A stretch of DNA of 64,000 nucleotides from Microglena sp. YARC (GCA_022414725.1 CM039462.1:130597262-130661261), one strand, 5' to 3'. Shown: positions 1-12,625, counted from the first letter of the stretch. Notes: a model not told the origin generated them from the sequence alone. Numbers and translations: made by a program.

Positions 1-358
1 CATCTGCTAGGAGTACCTCTCAGTCTAGTAGAACTTGCAAGTGCTGTGATCTGGTGGTGGATGATAGATGAGTGGTAGAAGTTGAAATGCGTTCATTCAT
101 GCTAGAATGACCTTTATAAAAATTGATTTGTGAGAAATTAAGAATTGAACTTGAGTTGGTCGATGAAGTCTCCAGCAGGAGGCTGGTCATGGATCCCGAA
201 TTCTGTCAGGATGGAAATGTCTAACAACAATTATTAAAAATATGACGAGAATCGCAAAATCAAATCATCACTGAAGCTCGAACTGAGGGCCTCTGTCGGT
301 ACGATTGTTTGGGTTTCAGTTCATCGCTGCTTTTCTTTTTGGCCCCTCCTAATGTCAT
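1..358. other. gene-free flank
   Basis: No exon-like coding stretch is seen. A segment near 235-306 (GACGAGAATCGCAAA ... GAGGGCCTCTGTCGGTA) recurs at about 3042-3092, so the two lie on either side of the 2.0-2.9 kb minisatellite and probably belong to one dispersed repeat. Confidence 0.4.
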
Positions 359-542
359 TAGGGAACGGCAAATCATGTGATGATGACCAAAGACGAGTAT
401 GATATCATATGATATCATTCACAAAATCATATATTTAATTATCATATGATATGATGCCCCAGGCCAAAGCTACCTAGTAAGGACAGCCGGCATTACAATG
501 ATATTCATACGATATCATATGATATCATATTGCTGACCCCTA
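359..542. mobile_element. MITE family 1, copy A (hAT-like, GATATCAT-rich)
   Basis: An AT-rich element of 184 bp made of repeated CATATGATATCAT palindromes. It begins TAGGGAACGGCA and ends TGCTGACCCCTA, imperfect terminal inverted repeats. The flanking 8-mers AATGTCAT and GATATCAT match at six of eight positions, a weak target-site duplication. Three further copies lie at 22815, 41912 and 48065, the last with a perfect 8-bp duplication. There is no coding capacity, so it is non-autonomous. Confidence 0.7.
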
Positions 543-2048
543 GATATCATGGTTGGAAAATTCCCTTTAGGCTATTTGGCTACCCAATTTAGTGACTCTG
601 CCGATCACATATAATCCTTTTAATCTAGGGCTAGAGAGATCCACCCTTGGAGGCGTAATTCCTCATTTAAAAAATACACTGGACAGTAATAACACAAGGG
701 TTGGGTCGGGGTGAGGGAAATACTTCATGAGAAAGGGAGACGAATTGCTGGGCTAAAAAATAAAAACTACTGCTAGAATAGCATAATGGGGCAATAGCAT
801 AGTAGGGCACCAGGAAAATTGTCATCATCATCATCATCATAATAATAATAATCCTAAAGCTATTTTCCACTTAACAATGCATGATACTCACTCTGGGAAC
901 TGGCTTTTTCGCGGAACGTAGGCGAATGTAGGCGAAAGGCCCGATTTGCAGAGGCACAGCAGCTATATAGGCGAAGGGTGGGCGAAATCATCGAACCCGC
1001 CAAATATCCAGGACCTTTCGAAGACAAGCGTGACCAATTTTTCCACGATCGCTCGTTAACTCCTGGGTTGTATTACGCGAAGAGCTATACCTTTTCTGTC
1101 GCTCGTGGGTTTGATGGCAACCTATAGCAGGGGTCATTCTTCCTAGCCTGGGAAGGTCAGTCAGTGATTCCGAGATAGGATGAACAATTCGGCAGCGGAG
1201 TATTAGCTCGAACTACTAGTAAGGGAATAGCTTGCATCGAGGAAAATGTGCGATCGAAGGCACCGCTGTGCTTTCGCTGGATGCGTCGACTATACTACGA
1301 CGCCATTTCTTTCGCAAATTTACAGCACCTTCTACTGGAATAATAGCAATCAACCGACGCCCTCACCTTGAATAGGTAATAGGAATTGAATGCCACCTGG
1401 GTGGCCTGGCCCGCTGGGTGAACACATAGCAAATTTGTGAAGGTGGCGGGTGCTTCAAAAGATTGCGCAGTCGAAGACGAGTACGGCCGTTAAGGGATAC
1501 GGTTCAGCACCACTATATATTGAACGATGTATCAAAAGTGTGTGCCTCGAAAATGTTAGTACCGCCCCTCCATGACAGAAGAACAGAAGACGCCAGGTGG
1601 AGTTCTGGCTTTTGAAAGTGGATAGCTTTTGAAAGTGGAGTGGCAGGAGTTGGCGGTACAACGAGTTCGGTTGGCCGACCCAAGTACCCTAATCTGTGAG
1701 CGAGTCTGACCTGGGATATTAGGGGTGTTTGGCCTGTGACCGCTCATGTAGGAGCGACTCACGACCTTGTTCACGCAAACAAAGCCCCTCGTAACTTTCC
1801 CCCTCGCTGTACCATTATGCTTCTCATTTACAACGCTCGATAAAGCTTGAATGTAAGCAATCTTAAGGCACTCGTTTGGGAGGGGGCGCTTGATAGATGC
1901 TACCTGGATGGGCCTGCGAGGGCTCTTTCCTCTACGCCGGTACAGGTATGGCCTGTGAGCAGTGTCCTCTCACCACGGATCTATGCCAAGGAATAGCAAT
2001 CTGACTTCAGGTTCGCATTCTTAAAATGATGTATGAGAGGAAGAAATT
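543..2048. other. gene-free stretch
   Basis: Only short non-homologous open frames are seen, with no splice-bounded coding segment or recognisable motif. A short CAT/AAT trinucleotide run lies at 822-850. Confidence 0.4.
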
Positions 2049-2830
2049 GTGAAGTTGAGAGGCTTCCGTGGGGGTGGGTTACTACCATGGCTGCGTGCAT
2101 GGGTTTGGGGCACTTCCATGGCTGTATGGGTGGGGCTGGTTCACAGCCATGGGCGTATGGGTGAGTTTGGGGTATTGCCATGGCTGCATGGGTGGGGTTG
2201 GGGCACTGCCATGGTGTATGAGTTGGTGTAGAGCAATGCCATGGGGGTGTGGGGTGGGGCTTTACCATAGCTGTATGGGTGGGGCACTGCCATGACTGTA
2301 TGCCTGTGGGTGGGTGGTGCACTGCCATGAGGGTATGAGTGGGGTGGGGCACTGCCATGGATGTGTAGGTAGGGGAGGGGCACTGCCATGGCCCATGTCT
2401 GTATGGGGTGGGGCTAGTGCACTGCCATGGGGGGATGGGGGGGGTGGGGCACTGCCATGGCTGTATGGGTGGGTGTGGGGTACTCCCATGGTAATATGGG
2501 TGGGGCTGGTGCACTGCCATTCCTGTATGGCTGGGTGTGGTGTACTACCTTGGTGGTGTAAGTAGGTGTGGGGCACTACCATGGCAGTACGGGTGGGTCT
2601 GAATCACTACCATGGCTGTATGGGGGTAGGGGTGGGGCACTGCCATGGCTGTATGGGTGGCGATGCGGTAGTACCATAGTGGAGAAGGTGTGGGCGTGGG
2701 TGTGAATAGGGGCGGTGGTGGGGAAATTCCATGACTGCATGGGTAGTGGTCGGCAATGGCCATCGTTGTTAGGGTGGTGGGGGACTATCATGGCTGGTTA
2801 TGGGTGAAATGGAACTGCCATGCATGACAC
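2049..2830. repeat. G-rich minisatellite, CCATGGCTGTATGGGTGGGG type
   Basis: About 20 imperfect units of roughly 30-45 bp built around GGGGCACTGCCATGG and CTGTATGGGTGGGG. Purine-rich on the plus strand. Long open frames exist on both strands only because the unit lacks stops. A short inverted piece (CAGCCATGGCAGTGC) lies at about 3201-3216. Confidence 0.85.
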
Positions 2831-2846
2831 CCATATGGATGTGTGA

Positions 2847-2848
2847 GT

Positions 2849-2879
<31 letters not shown>

Positions 2880-2887
2880 GGGGGGGC
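2847..2887. repeat. (TG)n followed by poly-G run
   Basis: A TG microsatellite runs directly into an uninterrupted run of more than 20 G. Similar TG-to-G boundaries occur at 4640, 8450, 28070 and 49900-50560. Confidence 0.85.
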
Positions 2888-4710
2888 ATGGCTGTTGGCT
2901 GTATGGGGTGGTAGCAGGGCACTCCCACAGCATTGGGTGGGATAGGGGGAAGGCACTCACATGGCAGCAGTGGGGGGATGAGGGGAAAGACTGGGGATTG
3001 TTATTGTATCAAATGGGATTATTATTGTAATAAAAAGTGCAACGAGAATCGCAAATCACCGTAGCACGAGCTCAGGGCCTCTGTCGGTAAAACGATTAAT
3101 AATTAGTCTTACATTCATCGTTTAATACCAAAGCAAAATTTTGATGTGTATCAGGTTCGTGATCTCAGTAACCCTATGACATTGTTATAGACCCACTCAT
3201 ACAGCCATGGCAGTGCTCCACCTCCGCCCATGCAGCCATCGTAGTACACCACCCCGACCCCCATGGAAGCTTCACAGCATCCTGTTCCCCTCAGTTTTTT
3301 TTAGCTGTGATTTTTCACACGAAGCGATACAAAATCCCATTGTTTGGAGAACCGCAATAAAAGCCATAGTTTCAAAAGTCAGCACTAAGGCCTGGATTTG
3401 GCCTGAAGCTGATCTGGCATGGCTGGTTTGGCTGTGCATGGCCAGTGGCCAATGGAATATAATAGTAGGATAGGCGTGATTATTTTGGTTTGATTCGAAG
3501 CGTGGTCTTTCGACCTGTATTGAATTGCTATTTTGAAGTCGAATTTTGCTACATAGCTTCAGCTAGAAAATTAGGTAGCTCAAGTCTGACATGTGCAACC
3601 ACTTCAACCAACCAACCAATTGTAGCACTTTATGGGGGACTCAGACGTTGCTCCCTACTGAGATGATGTTTGTTATCCGTACATGAGGCACGTGGGTAAA
3701 TATAGGTTAACTGACCGCCTGTGGGCAGTCTAACCTTATCAATTATCTCGTCAGTGGAAGGATTAAAGCTCGCAGACCGGCAGGCATTTCCAATTTTTAA
3801 TTAAAACCCTGCTTCCCCTCATACATCCTTTTCAGAAGTCAGATCTCAGGCAGGCAATATGCTTCCTCTTATGGTACGCCTTATAGGTCGTGCCCGGCCA
3901 GGCTAACTACCCTGGGCCGGTGGACAGCTACAGGCGGATACTATCCGCCAGCTAGGTCAATTATAATGTAGCTAAGGCAGGCCCTCGTGCTGCCATCTCT
4001 AGTTGTCACTTATATAAACCAGCAAGTTCTGCTTGCTACTATCTTGCACAACGTGTAACTAATGCGTTAGTTCCCTTCGTCCCATTGCCTCCTCGTCCCC
4101 AGAAGCAAGGAAAACTAAGGGGGGGGGGGGGGGGGGGGAGGGGCAGATTCTGTTACTGTCCGACTTATATTTCGGCACTTGAGTAGGCGAAGTACATTCA
4201 GGACTTTGTTCCCATCAGGTCCCGTGTAGTCTGACGCTAGGCGCAGGGCTAGCTATGGCCTGCACGTCGCAATGCACTTCCTCCTCTTCCTCCTCTTCCG
4301 TGTCCTCCTCCTCGTCCGGTCGTTGTCACGGGTTCTCAAGGGATCTTTTCTACCGGCCAAATTCTGCCCAGAGCACACATGGGCATCGCAATTCACGAAA
4401 AGGAGCTCAGGTTGGGCCCAATAGCTACAATTAACGGTCAACACGGGAGTATAAAACAAATTGGCCACACCACGCCTAAAAAAACTGGGGACGGCTGACA
4501 TTTCTGGAGTTCTTATTATTTAACAGTAGCAGTTCAGTTTTATCAGCATGGTTCAGCCACACTTCCCCTTGGGTCCTACTCAACTCGGCCTCGTTTTGGT
4601 GTTGTCGCATGGTGGAGGGTCGAGCCGGGGGCGGTTGGGTTGTGTGTGTGTGTGTGTGAGGGGGGGGGGGGGGGGCACCACCCCACCACACACCCGTACT
4701 CCCCCATATT
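2888..4710. other. gene-free stretch
   Basis: No exon supported. It holds poly-G runs near 4121 and 4660 and a CCTCCTCTTCC tract at about 4279-4318. Confidence 0.35.
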
Positions 4711-5466
4711 TAGGGCTGTCAATATCGTACGGTATTTTCAACTACCGTACGATATATATCGTGATATATCGTACGGTATCGATACCGTACGATATTTTTA
4801 GACCCGTTTTGGGGGAAATCAGTATAAGACCAAGGGGATATAACAGGAAATACCGTTTACACGTCCATACACTAAAAATCAAGTCAAATGAACCAATACT
4901 GAGGGAGATAGAAAACACGGTTATATCGTGGTATATTACCGTACGATATATCGTGATATATCGTATGGTATAAGGCGATATACTGAATTCCCTGGCCCAG
5001 ACCCAGTGCAAGGAAATCCCAGGCAAATCTGCTTATCATACCACTAGACCAAACTTCACCTCCACTTGAAGCCCCAAACTACGCTTCCACCTATAGCACC
5101 CACCCTATAGCACCAGAAGTGCATGGAAAATCACGCTCACCACTCTCATTGCTGCTGATGCCATGGTGAGTGTGCTGCCCTCGAGAGCATCTGCGAGTGA
5201 GCAAAAATGTGCGCGCAGGGAGGTGTGTCTGCCTGCCGGGATCAAACCCGCGACCCCCCAAAATTACGGCGCGGTGGTCTTAGCTGATTTGAAACCAATT
5301 CCTATTCCACTCAACTCGATATATATCCTAGGATATTAAAGACGGTAAAACTCTACACCAGTACGATATATCCCGGGTAAACACGGTATATCGTACGGTA
5401 ATCCCGAAAATACCGTACGATATATCGTAAAATAAATATCGGGCGATATAAAGCTTGACATCCCTA
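4711..5466. mobile_element. hAT-like non-autonomous element with 8-bp TSD
   Basis: The element starts TAGGGCTGTCAATATCG and ends with the inverse of TAGGGATGTCAAGC; both ends carry repeated CGTACGGTA/TACCGTACGATA palindromes (4726-4795, 4939-4985, 5360-5450). The flanking 8-mers CCCATATT (4703-4710) and CCCATGTT (5467-5474) match at seven of eight positions. Such termini with 8-bp duplications are characteristic of hAT transposons. The 756-bp body has no transposase and contains an unrelated tRNA-like segment, so it is a MITE or a deleted derivative that took in another insertion. Confidence 0.75.
5225..5300 (-). repeat. tRNA-like (SINE-like) segment inside the hAT element
   Basis: On the minus strand there is a B-box-like GGGTTTGATCCCGGC with a GC arm (GTCGCGGGTTTGATCCCGGC) and upstream AGCTAAGACCACCGCGCCG. 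It resembles a tRNA T-arm but no full cloverleaf was assembled, so it is called tRNA-derived and not a tRNA gene. Confidence 0.4.
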
Positions 5467-6915
5467 CCCATGTTACCCACCCATATCATCAACCCATACC
5501 CAGCCATTTACCCTCTCATACTCTGGGGTGGGTTGGGGGTTGGGGAGTAGGTTTTTTTGGGGGGGGGGGTTAACACCTTACCAAGGTGTACTCATAGGTG
5601 GTCTCAGAAATTCATTTGGAGGTCTGAGTACCGTAGGCGCATGATATGTTGGCGGAAAGTAAAGATGACGGATGTCACCCAAAAGGGGCTTAACGCATAG
5701 ATTGGAAGGTTGGCGGATGTTACAGGTAGGGGGGGCTCTATAAATTGGCCCATGGTATCAATGGCGGAATCCTTTTTTACATTTTTCCAATTCAAACCAG
5801 ATTCAAGTGTGACTAAAATGAGTTATTCTGGGCACAACAGGAGTATACACATATTGGACCTCTGAATAAAAAAAAGTCAGTGAAAAAATATTGGACCTTT
5901 GTGTGAAAACAACTGTCGCCCTGTGCAAAACACTTGAGTAGGGCTGTCATTTAATCACTCCTCACGCTCAGCGTCTAGACCACCTTTAGCACTGGAAATA
6001 AATACAAACATATCACGCAGTGTGACGAGACGTTCTGTTGTTAATTAATGCTTCTTCTTTTTAGCCCTTCCTGCCACGGTTGGGCAAGTCACTTAGGCCT
6101 ATCTGGCCTACCCTTGGACTGGAGGGTGACATTTACTGTGCCTGCCATGGTGACTTTCCCAGCTGCGGCGTATAGGAAGGTCCCCATAACACATCACTCC
6201 TCAAGGTGTTAACTTGTTTTTGCACCACCCTGGAATCGACCGCATCCAATCTGGGTACTACTTCTTGCTAAATTGGTCAGCTCTTACGCATGCACATATG
6301 TAAAATCTTTCAGGCGTCGGCTCTTACACACACACAAACGTCGAATTGGTTTGCACTTTTTAGGTACTCATTACGCCAGAAGAGTAATAACTACCCGATG
6401 CATTCACAGGGGGTTTAAAAACTGCTCGAACCGCGCAGAGAGAAGCCTCAAAAATGCAGCGCAGCACTGCAATGCCTCGCACGCTTAGTAATACCCTGCA
6501 TCCAATGTTCTAGCAGATGTTTTCTACAAGCAGTCACCCACTCCTACATCTCCCCTATTACAATTGAAGTAGCAGCAGCAAGCTTCTTAGTTCACAGCAG
6601 CTCGGTGTAATAGATCAGTCCATCCTCCCAAGTGGCAGCAGCCAGGTGCTTAGTTTACAGCAGCAGGGTAGTCTCAACCAGCAGCTTGGTGACCTGAAGG
6701 TACAACATTACAAATACACGAATTAGGCTTTCTCTATACACAAATTTAGTAACATTCGTGAACCTATGTTTCACTATACACACATTTAGCAACATTCATA
6801 AACCAATGTTGAAGGTATTAGACTCTATCATACCTGGTGAAACCGGGTGGACAGTCATTTAATGGCATCCATACAACAATTGAATGCAAACCAATTGTGG
6901 ATCACCTCACACACA
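5467..6915. other. gene-free stretch 3' of glutamine synthetase
   Basis: No coding exon seen. It contains a dispersed-repeat copy at about 6064-6115, a partial element end (TAGGGCTGTCA at 5939) and a pair of near-repeats of ACACACAAATTTAGTAACATTC at 6736-6800. Confidence 0.35.
6064..6115 (+). repeat. dispersed short repeat 'GCCTATTTGGCTACC', copy 1
   Basis: Consensus read across copies: CAAGTCCCTTTAGCCTATTT followed by GGCTACCCCTGGACTGTAAC. Other plus-strand copies are near 18873-18926, 23622-23665, 35152-35190 and 40108-40155; minus-strand copies are near 19612, 25446, 25512, 25787 and 49181. No terminal repeats are visible. Confidence 0.65.
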
Positions 6916-8348
6916 CTACTCAACACACAAGTCCTCTGCTTCTCCAACTTCTGGTGCAGTTTCCGTCAAGACCGCGACAGCCTGGACACTGAACTACCAA
7001 GCGGACATGTGCTGGAAGTTTTGGTTGGTACCTAGACTGGTGTAGAGCTACCAGCAAACCTACCTTATATCTATGGTTCAGCGATGGCATGGACCACATT
7101 GAGCAGCTTATATTTTACAAGCCTTTTGATTAAACAAACAGTGGGGAGAACAACACATACTAAGCATCGGCAGCTGCACGCCCACACATCACCCCACCAG
7201 CTGCAATCCAAATAGGGGTTGGAGGGAGGCTACAATCTCCACAGTATCAACGGAGGTCTAAAGCAATTCATCAAATAATTCAACCAAAACATTTAATTAT
7301 TTATCAGCACTTACTACGTAAGGGTCCAAGTTGGAAGCGGGTCGGCGATCCTCGTAGTAGCCGCACTTGTCAACTGGAACCATTCGGCCGACGCGGATAG
7401 AGCACGCACGGTTACCAACTCCCCAAGCAAAGTTCTCCATGTTAGAGGTCTCGTGCATGCCTGTCATGCGGCGCTCGTTACCTTCACCTAGGGGTGGAAC
7501 AAGGGTCACACAAGTTGAAAGTGTAAACAGGAGGGCAATATTCAGTAACCAAGAGGGTACACGGGTAGTGCAAGGGTTGGACATGAGGGTAATATGAGGG
7601 GGAAAGAGGAGGGGAGGGAGCAGGGTCATACGAACGTGGATTTGGGAGGGGTGATGGTAGCAATGGTGGCGTGAGTCCACGCGCATGGTTGTGCTGATGC
7701 ATGTGTCATTTTTGGCTTTATAACCTTCCCCCTTTTGTCAACTATTTACATAACCACTTATGATGACTTCAACCTACTCACCATACGCGGCAATGTGGAC
7801 AGCATGCCTCTTCCCAAGCTTAGCACAGTGCTCCTGAATGACCTCCCATCCAGTGCCTTCCTTGCGCGTTCCGTTAGTTGAGTAGTTGACGTGTCCACCG
7901 GCTCCGTTCCAGTCACCTGGGATAGGCTTGGGGTCAAAGGTGCAGCTCAACGTTGTACATCTCGCAAATGCGATGTAGAATGTACCTGGACATCCACAGC
8001 TGGTCGCCACCCGCAATGCCAATGACGGGTCCTACCTGGTATTCCCACTGAGAGGGCAGCACCTCACCGTTGACACCTGAGATGGCGATTCCAGCGTACA
8101 GGCAGCATCTGTGGGGTTGGCAGTGGGAGGTAAGGGTGAAGCTTGTTGACAAATTGTGTTTCTTCCGTTTTAATGATTTGGGTGCGAATCTGTGCGATGG
8201 TGGACGGGCGGTCGAGGGGCGGGGGTCGGGGTCAGTGCAGGGAAGGAAGGGGAGGGAGGGAGAGGGCAGGTGGGGGTCAGAAGTATTCCAGGGATGGAAA
8301 GTGGTGGGGTGGTGTGGTGCAGGGGGGGGGAGAGAGAAAGATAGATAG

Positions 8349-8379
<31 letters not shown>

Positions 8380-10964
8380 ATGTGTGTCAAGGGGGATGAG
8401 GGGCAGTACAAATTAGGGTGAAGTTGGGGATCATGCAGGTCCTGGAGTGTGTGTGTGTGGGGGGGGGGGGGGGGGGGAAACCCATGTTGGTGACTTTGAA
8501 TTGTTTTTGTTTAATTACTAGACATGACATTGTGCATGCAAGACAACTGTGCATACATGATAATTGTGCGCGCAAGGGGAATAATTGCCATAGTACCTGT
8601 AGTGGACCTCGCAGATGTCGCGGGCAATGGAGAGACCAGCACCAGCAGCGCAGTAGTAAGGTCCCTGAGGGGCAGGGTAGCCACCCTTGGGCCAGCCAAG
8701 AGGCCACTTGGTTAGAGCATTCAGAAGGGTATACTCCTGCTCAATTCCAAACCAGGGCTCCTCATCCTCAGCCCTCTTCATGATCTCAGCAGCGGCGTGT
8801 CGGGTGTTGGTGGGGATTGGGGTGATGTCCTTCACTGAGCCGTCTGGCATGATCCGGGGGGGCTCGTAGGTGTCGCACATGACTAGGATATTGTCACCGC
8901 CACGGAAAGGGTCCTTGTAGATGGCGCGGGCAACCAGGTAGACCTGCAGCGGACGAGGGACTGGCGGGGTAAGGTGGTGGGATGCAGGTACAAATGGGAT
9001 GAGTTGGCTATGGGGACAGGTAAGATGCAGCCTAATAACGTGTTGGTGAGAGCTGTGTGCAGCTTTGTGTAGGATAGAGCTACGAGTCCCATGAACATAC
9101 CGGGTTAGGGTAAGTGTAGACGTATGCACATGGTAATGTGAAAACAGTCATGCACACAATGGTGACAGGATGTCATGCACATGCAATTACATGGGTAGGT
9201 AATAATGCGCATGGGGCCATTCCTCCGCACACCCTCTAATGAGCAGTTTTTCACAATGGCATACATGGGGTGGGGGACCTTCACCTTCTGTTTTAGGGAC
9301 AGGGCAGGAAGGACAGTCTATCTATCCTGATGCAACCTGTCTAGTGAGTATAAGAAAGAATCCAATCAATGATGCAAGCGAATGTTGCCACTAGTCCGGA
9401 TACGTGCACCATGCAAGATGAAACTAGTGAAATTGAACATAACAGCTCTGGCCCCTCAGGCTTTCAGGTTGGTATAATCCACAATAATTAATATGTACCC
9501 AGGCTGTTCCTCTTGACTCCCAACAAATACTGCCGACTACCGGAAGGCAGGGATTCGTGGCAGGCGACACCTTCTCATTCATGCTCAGTTATGAGTGTTG
9601 CTAGAGAACATGAGGGATGGTACCTCTTGCAACAAACTACATCAGAAATGGATGCCAACAAGCATTTGGGTCCATTGGACTGATGAAGCTTGTTACACTC
9701 TCATCAGATCTACAGGAATCTTAATATGAAAATGAGGAATGCATATGACAATTGCAAACAGTATGTATATATTGGTCCCGGAATCACCTCAGAGTCGGTT
9801 GGGCCGGGGGCCTGGCCAGTTGAGGATCCATCATAGTTCCACATGGGGAGATCCTGTGGGGGAGCAGGGGATGGCAGGAGGAATGTGGGGGAGGGCAACA
9901 GCAGTTATAGCTGCTGATCAGCTGTGCTTGGTGGTGGTATTGTGTGTGAGGTGTGGTGTTGTGGGGGGGTGGTGGGTGGGGGGGGGGGGGGCATGGCGTG
10001 CTTGATGCCCTGCCACAGTAGACATTTTTGCTAACCAGCTTTGCATGGTGAGGTGGGGAGACCATGGCTTGCATGAAGCCATATCATGGGTGGGTAGTCG
10101 GTAGAGAGCTAGGGAGTCATGGGAGGGGTGGGCATGAGCTCCAGAAAGTGTGTACAAGGGAGGATCCATCCGTTGGGCACGCATTTTCGCATGGACATGG
10201 AGGCATCAACACAAGGGAGACGCCGTTATCTCGAATGGCTGCTTCTACTTTCCCAGCGTCCCACCGGGTGCAAGGGCAGACCCAAGAACGAAATATGATG
10301 GATGACAGTTGCAGATGCGAATGGAGCAATCGAGGACGAAGGGGAGATACGCACGCTAGAACAGGCAGAAGCTTACCTCGGGCTTCTCGGGCATCTTGTC
10401 CAGGGTCCTGCGGGAGGCGTGCAGTGAAATGGATCAATTTGCTGCATGATATACAAGAGCACATCAGCGGACACTGAATGGCAGACCCAAGCAGAAAGCA
10501 GACACGGGTACACCTCTAGCCCTTTCAGCCTCCTAAGGGGGTCTAAAGCGACAATAAGTAAGCGCATCGCAAAAAATGAGGAAATTGGAGTTGAAAAATG
10601 CTGGAGTCATACTGGGAGGGATCGATCTGTCAAAGCGAAAGGTGACTCATGATTGACAGCCGACAACAATTCAAACAAAGCAAACATCAGGTGCGCATTG
10701 TTCCGACTGCCTAGACAAAGCCAGCCTAGGCAGAGAGCAGTGATTGACACGACTAGGAATACTGGACGCATCCAGGTTCAGGAATTAAAGAAGTCGCCAC
10801 CTGCCCTTGGACCTCACGTCACCTCCATTTCCACCGATCCACACGTACTCGGCACAGATCTTTCCCCCCTGGTCAGTAAGGGTAGACATCATGTGCCTGG
10901 TGATCGACTGGTCCAGGAGGGACCCAATCCTCTCGTCGGTGGAAAACACAGCTGGGGCGGACAT
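6916..10964 (-). CDS. GLN1: glutamine synthetase, type II (GSII), seven exons
   Basis: Catalyses ATP-dependent amidation of glutamate to glutamine. Exons, in transcript order: 10801-10964 (ATG at 10962-10964), 10377-10407, 9788-9853, 8597-8943, 7782-8108, 7315-7487 and, less certain, 6916-6981 (stop 6916-6918). Visible GSII signatures: [18 protein letters not shown], the beta-grasp [27 protein letters not shown] (metal-binding glutamates), [50 protein letters not shown] (ATP and ammonium site), [16 protein letters not shown] and [15 protein letters not shown]. About 390 residues, slightly longer than the usual 355-370. Exon phases agree at all junctions except that exon 5 is 327 nt where 326 is needed: one extra base near 7944, in NVEL|TFDPK, breaks the frame. 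No start is visible upstream of 10964; an acceptor-like CAG at about 10981-10983 suggests a 5'UTR intron. Confidence 0.93.
7942..7947 (-). other. single-base insertion in GS exon 5
   Basis: The minus strand reads GAGCTGCACCTTTGAC where the family and the frame require GAGCTG-ACC-TTTGAC. The exon length is one more than the flanking intron phases allow. It is either a consensus error or an inactivating mutation. Confidence 0.75.
8338..8380. repeat. (GATA)n microsatellite in GS intron
   Basis: About ten GATA units. A similar GATA tract lies at 51693-51717. Confidence 0.85.
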
Positions 10965-12402
10965 CTTTGCAGAATTTGGTCTGCACAGGGAATCAGGAAT
11001 CAACGACAAGCTTAGGAGCCAGGATGAAGATATGACGTGTCGGGCTAATATTCACACCGGCTGGCCCAATGATCGCCCTTGGGAGACGATGCGCGTACAT
11101 CAATCGATCAAGACTACGCATTGCACTGCCGAGGCAGCCAACCTGTATGGGCTTCGTCGCGCACCTGGTGATATGGGATGTCAAAGGGATTTATCTTTAC
11201 AGGTACTTGATAATACTATAAATACTATAATTCAGGCGCACGCGCACGCAAGGCACACGCCAGGTGCTTCCCAGCCCCTGTTGTGTAGTAGTGACTCACT
11301 GCTACGGCAATGTGCTTCGTACCTTCCCACGTCCTGCCTTGTCATGCGTACGTATAGTCCAGGTCCAGGTCCAGGCGGTCTGGCGCGCTAGATCGCGCGC
11401 TCTTAGAGCCCAATATTGTAAACCCCCTCGGCGTGCCTGCGAGAGCCCCCAGATTCACCCTGTTGTCCGTCTGTGCGTCCGTCCGACCGCCCGACCTACG
11501 ACTGAGACGTCTGCCCCACTGCCAACTGTGTCATAACTAGAGTTCACAGCTAGTACGTAATGATAACGTGGCTTCGTTCAGCTCCATCGTTGCCACCTGT
11601 CGTCCCGACACTCTCCGCCAATTCCCGCGTCGCTTGCGAGGCTGCATAATACTTGTTTGGCAACCGTCACACTCTCCTCTTTCTGCGTTATGGCCTGCGG
11701 TTTCTGCGCGCTGGGTTATTTTGACCGTTGCTTACTTGCTGGCCTCAGATAAGATAGAGTCTGGAGGTGTTGAAGCCGGTCCGTACGTACTACACGTGGC
11801 TAAAGTAGGCACGTGTTGTACGCACCACACCAGGCGTGCGTACAACACGTGGCTAAAGTGCTTTTCCGTGCCGGAGTCCGAACTTCGGACGTGTCTGTTG
11901 TGCTACAAATTGAAGCTTCTAGGTAGCTGCCCTGACTTTCAACCACCACCACCACCACCACCACCACAACAACAATAACAACAACAACACCTAGCCGCAG
12001 CGCCGCCCCTACTATATATTGTAGTCGCTCTCGTCTACGGGTCCATCTTCCTATTTGCGAGGGTAACGATTTCATCCACTTCTCGACAGGTTTCTGAAAG
12101 CAAACTTAAGCAACTTCAGCTGCTGCGGGATCTACTGCATAGTAAGTTCCGTGCCTACGGCGAGGTACCTTCGCTTCCTTCCCCCATGCCCGCCCTTCCC
12201 TCCCCGTGAAATCCAACCAGAAGCTTTGATCAGCCTGGGTTGACGAATGCTCATTTCACTGCCTTGTCATATCAGCACAGATGCGATCGTTCGTGAAGAT
12301 TATTGTTGGTCAACGCCCGCACTTTGCCACCCACGCATCTTCCTCTGACGTGGACGGCCACCTCCATGATTTCCTGCCCACCCTACCACTTGTTAACAGG
12401 CC
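10965..12402. promoter_or_regulatory. head-to-head intergenic region between GS (-) and the GATase/SIS gene (+)
   Basis: About 1.4 kb separates the GS start from the first supported plus-strand exon. It holds a TATA-like stretch (CTATAAATACTATAA near 11216-11230), three CACGTG palindromes (11793, 11810, 11846) and a candidate short exon at about 12091-12140 bounded by CAG and GTAAGT. Bidirectional promoter activity is inferred from orientation and distance only. Confidence 0.45.
11793..11861. promoter_or_regulatory. CACGTG (E-box/G-box) cluster
   Basis: CACGTG occurs at 11793-11798, 11810-11815 and 11846-11851. Two are embedded in a repeated CACGTGGCTAAAGT and the middle one faces the other way (GGCACGTGTTGTACG against CGTACAACACGTGG). 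CACGTG is the core bound by bHLH factors in fungi and animals and by bHLH/bZIP factors in plants. Confidence 0.5.
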
Positions 12403-12625
12403 GTGCTGGACAGCTGAAAGTAGCACTCGCGGCCCTATACCGGATGGAATTCAGTGTCATACTGCCGTCTACGCCTGCAGCTGCGCATGCCGGCTTGCCA
12501 GAGTATGGTGTGGTGCTGTGGCTCCAGAGCCTCGCTATCTTGTGGTTTCTCTGCCCATTCCTGGTGTGCCTACACGAGTGCGCCCACTCAATTACCGCCC
12601 ACATTGCCCAACTGAAGACCTGCGG
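12403..12625 (+). CDS. probable first membrane exon of the GATase/SIS gene
   Basis: One frame reads a hydrophobic stretch, VVLWLQSLAILWFLCPFLVC, followed by LHECAHSITAHIAQLK, ending at a GTCAGG donor at 12626. The phase into the next exon (13074) does not fit, so either the frame, the donor or a base is wrong. No start codon can be assigned with confidence; ATGs at 12281 and 12303 lie in different frames. Confidence 0.4.

Noticed and set aside
2049..2830. overlapping open frames on both strands (WVWGT.., SPTHT.. types)
   Set aside because: They follow from the stop-free minisatellite unit and show no independent coding signal.
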